The position numbers were made by a program, and so were the translations under genes. This document shows positions 1-6,247 of a stretch of 64,000 nt of DNA, in pieces. This DNA comes from UBA8337 sp937907245 (lineage in GTDB: Bacteria; Pseudomonadota; Alphaproteobacteria; RS24). The notes under the pieces were generated by a model. It was not told where the DNA came from and did not search any database. It was given only the letters and a program-made list of their open reading frames with translations. Location of the stretch: positions 1 to 64,000 of the forward strand of contig OZ244774.1 of the NCBI GenBank assembly GCA_965219485.1. The letters are read 5' to 3'. How positions within the stretch are numbered: position 1 is the stretch's first letter; each line of letters opens with the position of its first letter.

Positions 1-906
1 TGTCGACTGATAAGTCGCGATGGCCGGCAAAAGGCGCCGCTCCAAAAACCCGCCCACCGTAATGCGATTGTCATAAGGCGCTTCATTCAAAGAATCTAAG
101 CGCGCCTCCACCAAGGCCCAATAGGCCTCGCAGGCCGAAAAGCGGAACGACGTCTTGCGCCAAATCTCGCCTAACTCGCCAGCCAATCGGCTCAGCTCCA
201 TGAAGCGATTGCCGTCCTCGCCTTCGTCTTCGGTCGACATCATATCCGCTGGCACGCGGTCTGCAATATCGGCTAGACGAGCTTGCGTTTGGCGCGCGCG
301 GCGCAAGCCAATGGCGGCAAACGAGCGATAGGTCTCAATTTCAACGACTTGTAAAGCAATGCGGCCAATGTCACGAACATCGGCTTGCGGGTCAAAATCT
401 AGCGCGATTTTTGTGTGTCCGTCTTCGGCCACTTTAAAATCAAAAAACAAATCAGCGCGGCCTTGTTCTAACTGGCTGGCACAGGTCCAGCTCTCTCTGG
501 GCTGGCCCCGAGGCGCGCAATAGCAATCTACTGCCACGACAATATTGGCATCAATTTTAGACAACCAGTCTTCCGGTAAATATTGCGCGGGCGACCCGCC
601 ATCGCCTTTTTCATCAATGATTGTGAGCGAGATAAACTCGGTATGCCGCTCGATATTAAATTGGATATTATTGTGGCTAGCGCGCATCAAGCGAGCTGGC
701 GCTTCTGCATCCCAATCTATTTGCGGCAGCTGGTCTGCCAAAGCGGCCCGCAAAGAAGCAAAACTATTGGCGCCCGAAAGACAAAGTCTAAAAATTGCGG
801 TGGGCAAACCAAAACGCGGAAACGGGCGCGCGTTCAGCTCGTCGGTGACCTGGTTAAGTCGCCATTCCGATTTATGCATCGGGCGCGAAGAACTATCTTG
901 GTTCAT
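1..906 (-). CDS. DUF3422 family protein (3' end cut off by window edge)
   Basis: The first 302 codons are visible and the frame is still open at base 1, so the C-terminus lies outside the window. The N-terminal segment around residues 20-32 (TDELNARPFPRF) matches the LNDELHARPFP-type opening of DUF3422 (COG4949), proteins of roughly 430 residues predicted to be membrane anchored near the C-terminus, which is not visible here. The function of the family is unknown. The start is the ATG at 906; there is no clear Shine-Dalgarno sequence, but a -10-like TATGAG sits 8 nt upstream. It is the last gene of a three-gene minus-strand cluster with an AhpD-like protein and a hotdog thioesterase. The family call is good; its role is not known. 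Confidence 0.75.
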   Translation of the reverse strand, partial: MNQDSSSRPMHKSEWRLNQVTDELNARPFPRFGLPTAIFRLCLSGANSFASLRAALADQLPQIDWDAEAPARLMRASHNNIQFNIERHTEFISLTIIDEKGDGGSPAQYLPEDWLSKIDANIVVAVDCYCAPRGQPRESWTCASQLEQGRADLFFDFKVAEDGHTKIALDFDPQADVRDIGRIALQVVEIETYRSFAAIGLRRARQTQARLADIADRVPADMMSTEDEGEDGNRFMELSRLAGELGEIWRKTSFRFSACEAYWALVEARLDSLNEAPYDNRITVGGFLERRLLPAIATYQST

Positions 907-914
907 AATCTTGG

Positions 915-944
915 CTCATAGGGGTTACTCAAATCCTTACACAA
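915..944 (-). promoter_or_regulatory. Candidate promoter for the DUF3422 gene
   Basis: On the minus strand TTGTGT (939-944) is followed after 18 bp by TATGAG (915-920), and the ATG begins 8 nt further on. This geometry would give a very short or absent leader. Inferred from motif only. Confidence 0.35.
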
Positions 945-964
945 ACTCTTACACAATTTATCGG

Positions 965-1555
965 TTACTTGTTCTTTGGCGGCGCCCACTCTGTGGCCGT
1001 CAAATGCGTTTCGGCGAAAGCCAGCGGACTGTCCTCCAAATCGGTCGCAAGGCTATCGTTCCAGCGATTCAAAAAACCGAATGTCGCCACCACAGCAATA
1101 ATCTCTGCGATTTGCGCTTCCTCGAAGTGGGCTCTGGCGGCATCAAAATGGGCTTGCGTGGCTTGGTTCGGCACGCTGGCCGAGCTTTGCGCCAATTGCA
1201 GCGCAGCTCGTTCGGCCTGCGAGAACAGCGGACTGGTTTCATACGACCAGAGGGCCTCGATTTTTTCACTCGAGACACCTCGCGCATGGGCGCCATGAGA
1301 CGTATGCGCCTGACAATAATTACAGCCAGCCGCCGCACTCGCGATGTAAGCCACCATCTGGCGTAGGCCCGGATCTAATTTGGCATGAGGCCCCAGCACG
1401 CTCGCGCTCAGGGCTAAAAAGCCGCGCAGAATTTCTGGACGATGCGCCATAATTTTTAAAGAATTAGCCTCAAAGCCCATAACCGCGGCAGCAAACGCCA
1501 GCTCATCCGCTACGTCGTCTAGCTTGTCTTGGGGGGCAATCGGTAGGTGCGCCAT
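965..1555 (-). CDS. AhpD-like / carboxymuconolactone decarboxylase family peroxidase-related protein
   Basis: A 196-residue protein with the CxxCxxH motif of the AhpD/CMD fold (C78, C81, H84 in GCNYCQAHTS). In AhpD these cysteines reduce peroxiredoxin partners or act as alkylhydroperoxidase; here the substrate is unknown. Helical all the way through with no signal peptide, so cytoplasmic. The ATG at 1555 is preceded by GAGGAG about 9 nt upstream. It lies 22 bp after the thioesterase stop and 58 bp before the DUF3422 start, which suggests co-transcription. The length is close to that of uncharacterised peroxidase-related family members. Confidence 0.8.
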   Translation of the reverse strand: MAHLPIAPQDKLDDVADELAFAAAVMGFEANSLKIMAHRPEILRGFLALSASVLGPHAKLDPGLRQMVAYIASAAAGCNYCQAHTSHGAHARGVSSEKIEALWSYETSPLFSQAERAALQLAQSSASVPNQATQAHFDAARAHFEEAQIAEIIAVVATFGFLNRWNDSLATDLEDSPLAFAETHLTATEWAPPKNK

Positions 1556-1577
1556 AAGCCGTCTCCTCTTTTCGTGT

Positions 1578-2066
1578 TTACCGCTTTTTCAGCGTCACAA
1601 AATTAGCGGTTGAAGAGCCAGCGGCCAGCAGTTGGCCCTCTTCATTATAGAGCTCGCCCTCCACAAAGCCGACCGAGCGGCCGCGGCGAACCACGCGCCC
1701 TGTGGCATAAAGTCGGCCTGGGCGCGCGGGCGCCATCATCGAGACCTTTAACTCTAGGGTTGGCGAAATTTGCCCCCAATCCAAATTCAAACCAATGGCA
1801 AAAGCCATCGCGTCATCTAGCATGGCGGCCACATTGCCACCTTGAATGCCGCCCCATTTATTGCACAAAGCGTCTGAGGCCTGAAACGCCATCTCGACAA
1901 TGCCGCGCTCGCGGTCGACCGCCAAAAGCTCGAGGCCCAAATGCGCCGAACTTGGCGACGGCTTATCACGAGCCGCTTTCACATTCGGTGGCCAATCTTC
2001 GGCGCTGGTAACGAAGCCATCACGAGCTGTGCCGAATTGGTTGGTGTCGATTTTCGTATGATCCAT
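1578..2066 (-). CDS. PaaI-type hotdog thioesterase
   Basis: A 162-residue single hotdog domain. The segment WGGIQGGNVAAMLDDAMAFA corresponds to the HGG-x-L-x-D helix of PaaI/YdiI-like acyl-CoA thioesterases, although the usual His is Trp here; the Asp pair in LDD remains. It probably hydrolyses an acyl- or aryl-CoA in the cytoplasm; substrate unknown. I chose the ATG at 2066 because GGAGCGG lies just upstream and the family homology begins near here; a longer reading frame runs on to 2300 but would overlap the divergent gene. It heads the minus-strand cluster that continues into the AhpD-like gene. Confidence 0.8.
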   Translation of the reverse strand: MDHTKIDTNQFGTARDGFVTSAEDWPPNVKAARDKPSPSSAHLGLELLAVDRERGIVEMAFQASDALCNKWGGIQGGNVAAMLDDAMAFAIGLNLDWGQISPTLELKVSMMAPARPGRLYATGRVVRRGRSVGFVEGELYNEEGQLLAAGSSTANFVTLKKR

Positions 2067-2159
2067 GATGCCGCTCCAGAACGCCCAAGAAAACTCTATT
2101 GTGTCCAAAGTAGACAGGCCAGCCCATAAACACAAGTGGCCGAGGCAGGCCCGTTTTGC

Positions 2160-2171
2160 TACAGTGGCGCC
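2160..2171 (+). promoter_or_regulatory. -10-like TACAGT directly before an ATG (possible leaderless start)
   Basis: TACAGT at 2160-2165 is followed by six bases and then the ATG at 2172. No Shine-Dalgarno sequence is present. If this is the -10 element, transcription would begin at or next to the start codon. Confidence 0.35.
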
Positions 2172-2687
2172 ATGAACCATCCTCCAGACGCCACATCGCA
2201 ACCTAGCCTTAGCGCCGCCGATGACTTGGCTTGGGCTGTGCCGCCACAACATATTTTGGATGTGGCCGTGCGAAACGAAGACATCGACGCCTTCCAACAC
2301 GTCAATAATGTCGTTTACGTGGGCTGGATGGCGCGCTGCGCTTGGTCACATTCGCAAGACCTTGGGTTTGATTTTGCCGCCTATGAAGCTAATGATTGCG
2401 GCTTCGTGGTTACTCGCCATGAAATAGACTATCGCGCCGCGGCACTCGCTGGCGACACTGTTTATATCGGCACTTGGATTACCCAAAATGATGCGCGGTT
2501 AAAGTTGACCCGCCGCTTTCAAATGATAAGCAAAGCTTCCGGGAAAACGCTAGCCCTTGGCATGAGCCAGTTTGCAGCGATGAAACTATCGACCGCCAAG
2601 GCCTGTCGTATGCCACCGGCCTATGCAGCCGGTTATCCGGTAGATGCCGCCGCAGCCGATTTTTTCAAATCAGACGCACCTCTATAA
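2172..2687 (+). CDS. 4HBT/YbgC-like acyl-CoA thioesterase
   Basis: A 171-residue protein with one hotdog domain. The motif DIDAFQHVNNVVYVGWM matches the DxDxxGHVNNxxY active-site segment of YbgC/FadM thioesterases (the first Asp being catalytic), followed by a beta-rich region with TRHEIDYRAAA and DTVYIGTWI. Likely a cytoplasmic acyl-CoA thioesterase. The ATG at 2172 is preferred over an upstream GTG at 2136; homology starts near residue 28. It diverges from the PaaI-type gene, so two unrelated hotdog enzymes sit back to back. Its 3' end overlaps the convergent response-regulator gene by six bases. Confidence 0.82.
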   Translation: MNHPPDATSQPSLSAADDLAWAVPPQHILDVAVRNEDIDAFQHVNNVVYVGWMARCAWSHSQDLGFDFAAYEANDCGFVVTRHEIDYRAAALAGDTVYIGTWITQNDARLKLTRRFQMISKASGKTLALGMSQFAAMKLSTAKACRMPPAYAAGYPVDAAAADFFKSDAPL

Positions 2688-3371
2688 ATTTAAGCAGTAA
2701 CCGCCATCGACCGTGCGTAAAATTTGCGCATCTGAAGGGTCGGTTTCAATTTTCTGGCGCAACCGATAAATATGCGTCTCAAGCGTATGCGTCGAAACCT
2801 CGGCGTTATACCCCCACACCTCGTGCAGCAAAACTTCGCGTGGCACGGCCGCCCCTTGCGCGCGATGCAGGAATTTTAAAATATTGGTTTCTTTTTCAGT
2901 CAGTCGAATTTTCTCACCGCTCTCGCGCACTTCCAAAACCTTGACAGCCGCGCGCAGGTCATAAGGCCCAATGGCCAAAACGGCACTCTCCGAATTTTGC
3001 TGGCTACGCAGATGTGCCCGCATTCGCGCCAATAAGATGCCAAACCGAAACGGCTTGGTGATGTAATCATTGGCGCCTGCATCTAGCCCCAAAATTGTAT
3101 CTGCATCGGTAGATGCCCCCGTTAACATAACAACGGGTGTTTTGATCCCTTTTTGGCGGATGATTTTGCAGGTTTCGCGACCATCTTGGTCTGGAAGGCC
3201 AACATCTAAAAGAATGAGGTCAAAGCTAGTTTTTTGCGTAATATCCAGCGCCTGCTTAGCTGTCTCGGCTCGTGTCAGCGAAAACTCAGGGTGCAAAGCA
3301 AGTTGTTCGACCAGAGTTTCTGCAAGCGTGTCGTCATCTTCAACGAGTAAAATTCGTTGGGTAGCAGACAT
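2682..3371 (-). CDS. OmpR/PhoB-family response regulator
   Basis: A 229-residue two-domain regulator. The receiver domain has the acidic pocket at residues 11-13, phospho-acceptor D56 (LILLDVGLPD), T84 and K106 (ITKPF). The C-terminal winged helix ends with the typical THTLETHIYRLRQKIE recognition region and a final GGYCL hairpin. The ATG at 3371 follows AGGAAGGG at good spacing; the frame continues upstream without homology. No histidine kinase gene is adjacent, so it is an orphan regulator here. It diverges from the L,D-transpeptidase-like gene, which makes an envelope-related target plausible but unproven. Confidence 0.88.
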   Translation of the reverse strand: MSATQRILLVEDDDTLAETLVEQLALHPEFSLTRAETAKQALDITQKTSFDLILLDVGLPDQDGRETCKIIRQKGIKTPVVMLTGASTDADTILGLDAGANDYITKPFRFGILLARMRAHLRSQQNSESAVLAIGPYDLRAAVKVLEVRESGEKIRLTEKETNILKFLHRAQGAAVPREVLLHEVWGYNAEVSTHTLETHIYRLRQKIETDPSDAQILRTVDGGYCLNL

Positions 3372-3486
3372 CCGATAACCCTTCCTCGGTCGAAACCATT
3401 TAGATTTATAATGTGCCCAGATTTGCAAGCCTACGCAAGTCGGCTTTCGCTTGCGATATGGAGCGAATTTCGTCAGCCTAGAGACA

Positions 3487-4017
3487 ATGTTTAAACAAAT
3501 GATTAACGTAACCCAGCGCCCGGGTAAAAATTCTATGGGAGAGCTGACTTTCGGGCCCCATCGCGCGAGATGCGCTTTGGGGGCAGGCGGCGTTTGTTTG
3601 CAAAAAACCGAAGGCGACAAAAAAACGCCCCTCGGCCAATTTGAATTACGCCGCCTTTGGCTAAGGTCCGACCGCGTAAGAATCCCGCAAACACAGTTTG
3701 CAATTCACTATATAGCCCCAAAAAGCGGCTGGTGTGACGATGCCGAGAGCCCGTTTTACAACCGGCCTATCGAGCGGCCTTTCGTGCCTTCGCATGAAGC
3801 TTTATGGCGCCGAGATGGCCTTTATGATGTCTTTTTCGAGCTTGGTTACAATGATGTTACGCCAGAGCCGCAAAAAGGCAGTGCCATTTTTTTGCATTTA
3901 CAGAAAAACAACTTTAATCCGACCCTCGGCTGCGTTGCTGTGAGCTGGCGAAGTATGGATTTCATCTTAAACCACGCCAATCCAGGGTGTCAGATTGCCA
4001 TTGAGCAAAGCGCCTAA
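3487..4017 (+). CDS. L,D-transpeptidase (YkuD/ErfK-like) family protein
   Basis: A 176-residue protein of the COG3786 type. The catalytic signature is visible as HLQKNNFNPTLGCVA near residues 140-154, matching the H-x(n)-GC motif with nucleophilic Cys. It also has the GWCDDAESPFYNRPI and ELGYNDVTP segments characteristic of this subgroup. No signal peptide or membrane segment is obvious, which is usual for this short family whose export is unclear. The start is uncertain: ATG at 3487 or 3499, neither with a good Shine-Dalgarno. Presumed role: peptidoglycan cross-link formation or modification. Confidence 0.8.
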   Translation: MFKQMINVTQRPGKNSMGELTFGPHRARCALGAGGVCLQKTEGDKKTPLGQFELRRLWLRSDRVRIPQTQFAIHYIAPKSGWCDDAESPFYNRPIERPFVPSHEALWRRDGLYDVFFELGYNDVTPEPQKGSAIFLHLQKNNFNPTLGCVAVSWRSMDFILNHANPGCQIAIEQSA

Positions 4018-4046
4018 CTAGCCGCTTATCCTCACATAAAAGAGGC

Positions 4047-4760
4047 TTAGGGCGTATCGCGTTGGCCAAAAAGGGCGGTGCCCACCCGCACATGCGTCGC
4101 CCCAAGCGCAATGGCCGTCGGAAAATCATTCGACATGCCCATCGACACGTTTGGCAAGCCATATTGGGCCGCCAGCTCGGCCAAAAGCTCAAAATGGGGG
4201 CCAGCCGCCTCGTCAAGCGGAGGAATGGACATCAAACCGTCTATGGTTAGGCCCAGCTCCATACAAAGAGCGTAAAATTCGGGCAAATCTTGCACCAAAA
4301 CTCCCGATTTTTGGGGTTCCGCGCCACTATTGACTTGAATATAGAGCTTGGGAAATCCGTCTGCGTCTTTGTGTTTCGCCAACGCGCGCGCCAATTTCTC
4401 TCGATCTAACGTTTGTATGACATCAAAAACATCGATGGCTTGGCGAACCTTATTGGTCTGCAAAGGGCCCACAAGGTGCAGGTCAACTTGCTTTCCGACC
4501 CGCAAAGCAGGCCATTTCTCGGCCGCTTCTTGAACGCGGTTCTCGCCAAAATGGCGCACGCCCAAATCGAGGAAAATCTGGATTAAGGCCGCTGGCTTGG
4601 TTTTAGAGATAGCCAGTAAAGTTACCTCCTCTGGCGAGCGCCCCGCCGCTTGGGCGGCCGCATCTACCTCAGCTTGCACTTTGCGCAGCCGCGTTTCGCA
4701 GGCCTGCCTGTCTGGTTTCTCAACTGAAGGGTCTGGTTTCTCACCTGAAGGGTCTGGCAT
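4047..4760 (-). CDS. yggS: PLP homeostasis protein (YggS/PLPBP family)
   Basis: A 237-residue alanine-racemase-like TIM barrel without the racemase C-terminal domain. K53 in LLAISKTKP corresponds to the PLP-binding Lys36 of E. coli YggS. Further family motifs are HFGENRVQEA, HLVGPLQTNK and SMGMSNDF. It binds pyridoxal phosphate and balances amino- and keto-acid pools. The start ATG at 4760 has GAGG upstream. Oddity: the N-terminus carries a 7-residue repeat (PDPSGEK PDPSVEK PD), encoded by a 21-bp tandem repeat, that is not part of the conserved fold. It diverges from the ThiE-like gene. Confidence 0.92.
   Translation of the reverse strand: MPDPSGEKPDPSVEKPDRQACETRLRKVQAEVDAAAQAAGRSPEEVTLLAISKTKPAALIQIFLDLGVRHFGENRVQEAAEKWPALRVGKQVDLHLVGPLQTNKVRQAIDVFDVIQTLDREKLARALAKHKDADGFPKLYIQVNSGAEPQKSGVLVQDLPEFYALCMELGLTIDGLMSIPPLDEAAGPHFELLAELAAQYGLPNVSMGMSNDFPTAIALGATHVRVGTALFGQRDTP
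4710..4757 (-). repeat. 21-bp tandem repeat in the 5' end of yggS
   Basis: Two copies of a 21-bp unit (4710-4730 and 4731-4751, differing at one base) plus a 6-bp start of a third. The unit is exactly seven codons, so the reading frame is kept and the protein gains PDPS(G/V)EK repeats. Confidence 0.85.
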
Positions 4761-4799
4761 TTGGGCGGCCTCTTTATCTCTAGTTTTCCTGTGGCGTAA

Positions 4800-4859
4800 G
4801 CGCTTCGTGTCTTGCCAGCGAGCGGCGAAGCGGCGAAGCTGGCGCTAAGGACGAAGCGC
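4800..4859. repeat. Imperfect inverted repeat between yggS and the ThiE-like gene
   Basis: The left arm has GCGCTTCGT and GCCAGC (4800-4819); the right arm has GCTGGC and ACGAAGCGC (4838-4859), with a small internal mismatch and an 18-bp loop region. It lies between two divergent genes and has no T-tract, so it is not an obvious terminator. It could be a regulatory hairpin or a small dispersed palindrome. Confidence 0.5.
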
Positions 4860-4942
4860 CGACCCTGAAGCTACAATTTGGCGGCCCTGGTGACAAGTCT
4901 AACCAATGCCACTCGCGGCCTGTGCCGTAAAGGAGCCAAACC

Positions 4943-5536
4943 ATGCGCGCCCAAAACCTGTCTCGACTGGTGCTAAGTGACCAAGAGCGTTGCCCGAATT
5001 GGCGCGCCGCTTTAGCCATGGCCAGACGGGGGTCTTCGCAAACCGTTGGCCTTATTTTGCGAGACTATGGGCTGCCCCAGCGCGCCGAGTTGGCACGAGA
5101 CATGGCGGCCCATTGTGCGCGCGAAAATATTTTTTTCGCTGTCGCGGGTGACGCTCGGTTGGCAGCCAAATATGGCGCCGCGTTTCATTGTCCCTCTCAC
5201 TTGCTGGCCAGCCCCGCCGCCCGATTGGGCCGCGCGCTGGCGTGTGATTTGGCCGCCGTGCATAATGAGACACAAATGCACCAAGCCGCCAAAGCGGGCT
5301 TTGGTAGTGTTTTATTGTCTCCGGTTTTTGCAACAAAAAGTCACCCCAACGCACGCCCCCTTGGCAGCCTGCGCGCCCGTGCCTTGGCGCAGCTTGGGCG
5401 GGAAAAAGGCCTGCATGTTTTTGCCCTTGGCGGCATGAATGAGACCTCATGGCGCCGACTAAATGCCCAGCGCCTCCTGTTTCAAGGGTATGCGGCAATT
5501 GATGCCTTTGTGCCAAAGCTGGCTTCTAAGGGCTGA
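4943..5536 (+). CDS. Thiamine-phosphate-synthase-like (ThiE/TenI fold) protein
   Basis: A 197-residue TIM-barrel protein resembling ThiE/TenI. The best-matching stretch is LLSPVFATKSHPNARPLG, equivalent to the GPVFPTxTKxxxPxG phosphate-binding region, followed by FALGGMNE. The canonical GQxD motif of thiamine phosphate synthase is replaced by FHCPSHLL, and the STHT element reads AVHNET. I therefore infer a ThiE-fold protein of uncertain activity rather than a proven thiamine phosphate synthase. The ATG has a strong AAGGAG upstream. It sits between yggS (divergent) and the DUF3576 lipoprotein gene. No other thiamine genes are nearby. Confidence 0.7.
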   Translation: MRAQNLSRLVLSDQERCPNWRAALAMARRGSSQTVGLILRDYGLPQRAELARDMAAHCARENIFFAVAGDARLAAKYGAAFHCPSHLLASPAARLGRALACDLAAVHNETQMHQAAKAGFGSVLLSPVFATKSHPNARPLGSLRARALAQLGREKGLHVFALGGMNETSWRRLNAQRLLFQGYAAIDAFVPKLASKG

Positions 5537-5591
5537 CGTCCCTTTACATTTGGCCGCCATCGCCATAATAGTTAAGACACGAATAACCCCC

Positions 5592-5608
5592 GCCCGCTTG
5601 GGCTTTTT
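5592..5608 (+). terminator. Weak intrinsic terminator candidate after the ThiE-like gene
   Basis: A four-base-pair GC stem (GCCC / GGGC) with a four-base loop is followed by five T residues. It is short, and lies just upstream of the next gene's start, so read-through is likely. Confidence 0.3.
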
Positions 5609-5621
5609 GACGGATAAAAAC

Positions 5622-6239
5622 ATGGCCGAACCTCGCACCGCTCACTTAACTTGGACATCTTTCATGCAGGCAAAAATTAGCCTCCGGCTCGCCCGCTCCC
5701 TCAAATCGACGCGCACCTATTTGGGCGTCCTTTTTCTGGCCGCCATGGTCAGCGCCTGCGGCACCAACATCGAGGCTACCTACCCGAGCGGCGACACAGA
5801 CGAGATGGAAGATAGCGGCTCTTTTCTAGATTTCTTTAGCTTTGGGGCTAGCGCCAAAGCCAAAGCGGATGGCTCGGAAAAAACGCTACCGAACCCGAAA
5901 AATCCCGCTTTGGGCATAGCCGTGAACACAGATTTATGGCGCGCTTCTCTCGACACCTTGCGCTTTATGCCGATCGCCAGCGCCGACCCGATTGGGGGTA
6001 CGATTATTACCGATTGGTATAATGACCCGGGCACCAATGGCGAGCGCCTCAAAATAAATGTCGTGATTAGTGGCCTCGAGCTGCGCGCGGATGCCTTGCG
6101 AGTTTCGATTTTTCGCGAGCAAAACGTCTCTGGGCGTTGGACCTCCACCGCCGTCTCCAGTCGCTCGGCCACCCAAATGGAAAATATTATTTTGACCCGC
6201 GCCCGCGACTTTAAAATCGCGCGCCGCTTAAATCCTTAG
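5622..6239 (+). CDS. DUF3576 outer-membrane-type lipoprotein
   Basis: A 205-residue protein with a basic N-terminus, a hydrophobic segment (YLGVLFLAAMVSAC) and a lipobox ending in Cys, so a probable lipoprotein. The mature part matches DUF3576, a family commonly located immediately upstream of leuS in alphaproteobacteria: NPALGIAVNTDLWRASLDTL, GGTIITDWY and ARDFKIARR. The function is unknown. The start may instead be the ATG at 5664, which gives a more compact signal peptide; neither start has a strong Shine-Dalgarno. The leuS start lies 8 bp after the stop, indicating co-transcription. Confidence 0.82.
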   Translation: MAEPRTAHLTWTSFMQAKISLRLARSLKSTRTYLGVLFLAAMVSACGTNIEATYPSGDTDEMEDSGSFLDFFSFGASAKAKADGSEKTLPNPKNPALGIAVNTDLWRASLDTLRFMPIASADPIGGTIITDWYNDPGTNGERLKINVVISGLELRADALRVSIFREQNVSGRWTSTAVSSRSATQMENIILTRARDFKIARRLNP

Positions 6240-6247
6240 GAGTCTTG

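Noticed and set aside
545..1366. Plus-strand open frames over the DUF3422 and AhpD-like genes
   Set aside because: The minus strand carries recognisable family motifs over the same bases; the plus-strand translations do not.
2067..2300. Longer start for the PaaI-type thioesterase gene
   Set aside because: The extra residues are not hotdog-like and overlap the divergent gene; a good Shine-Dalgarno supports the start at 2066.
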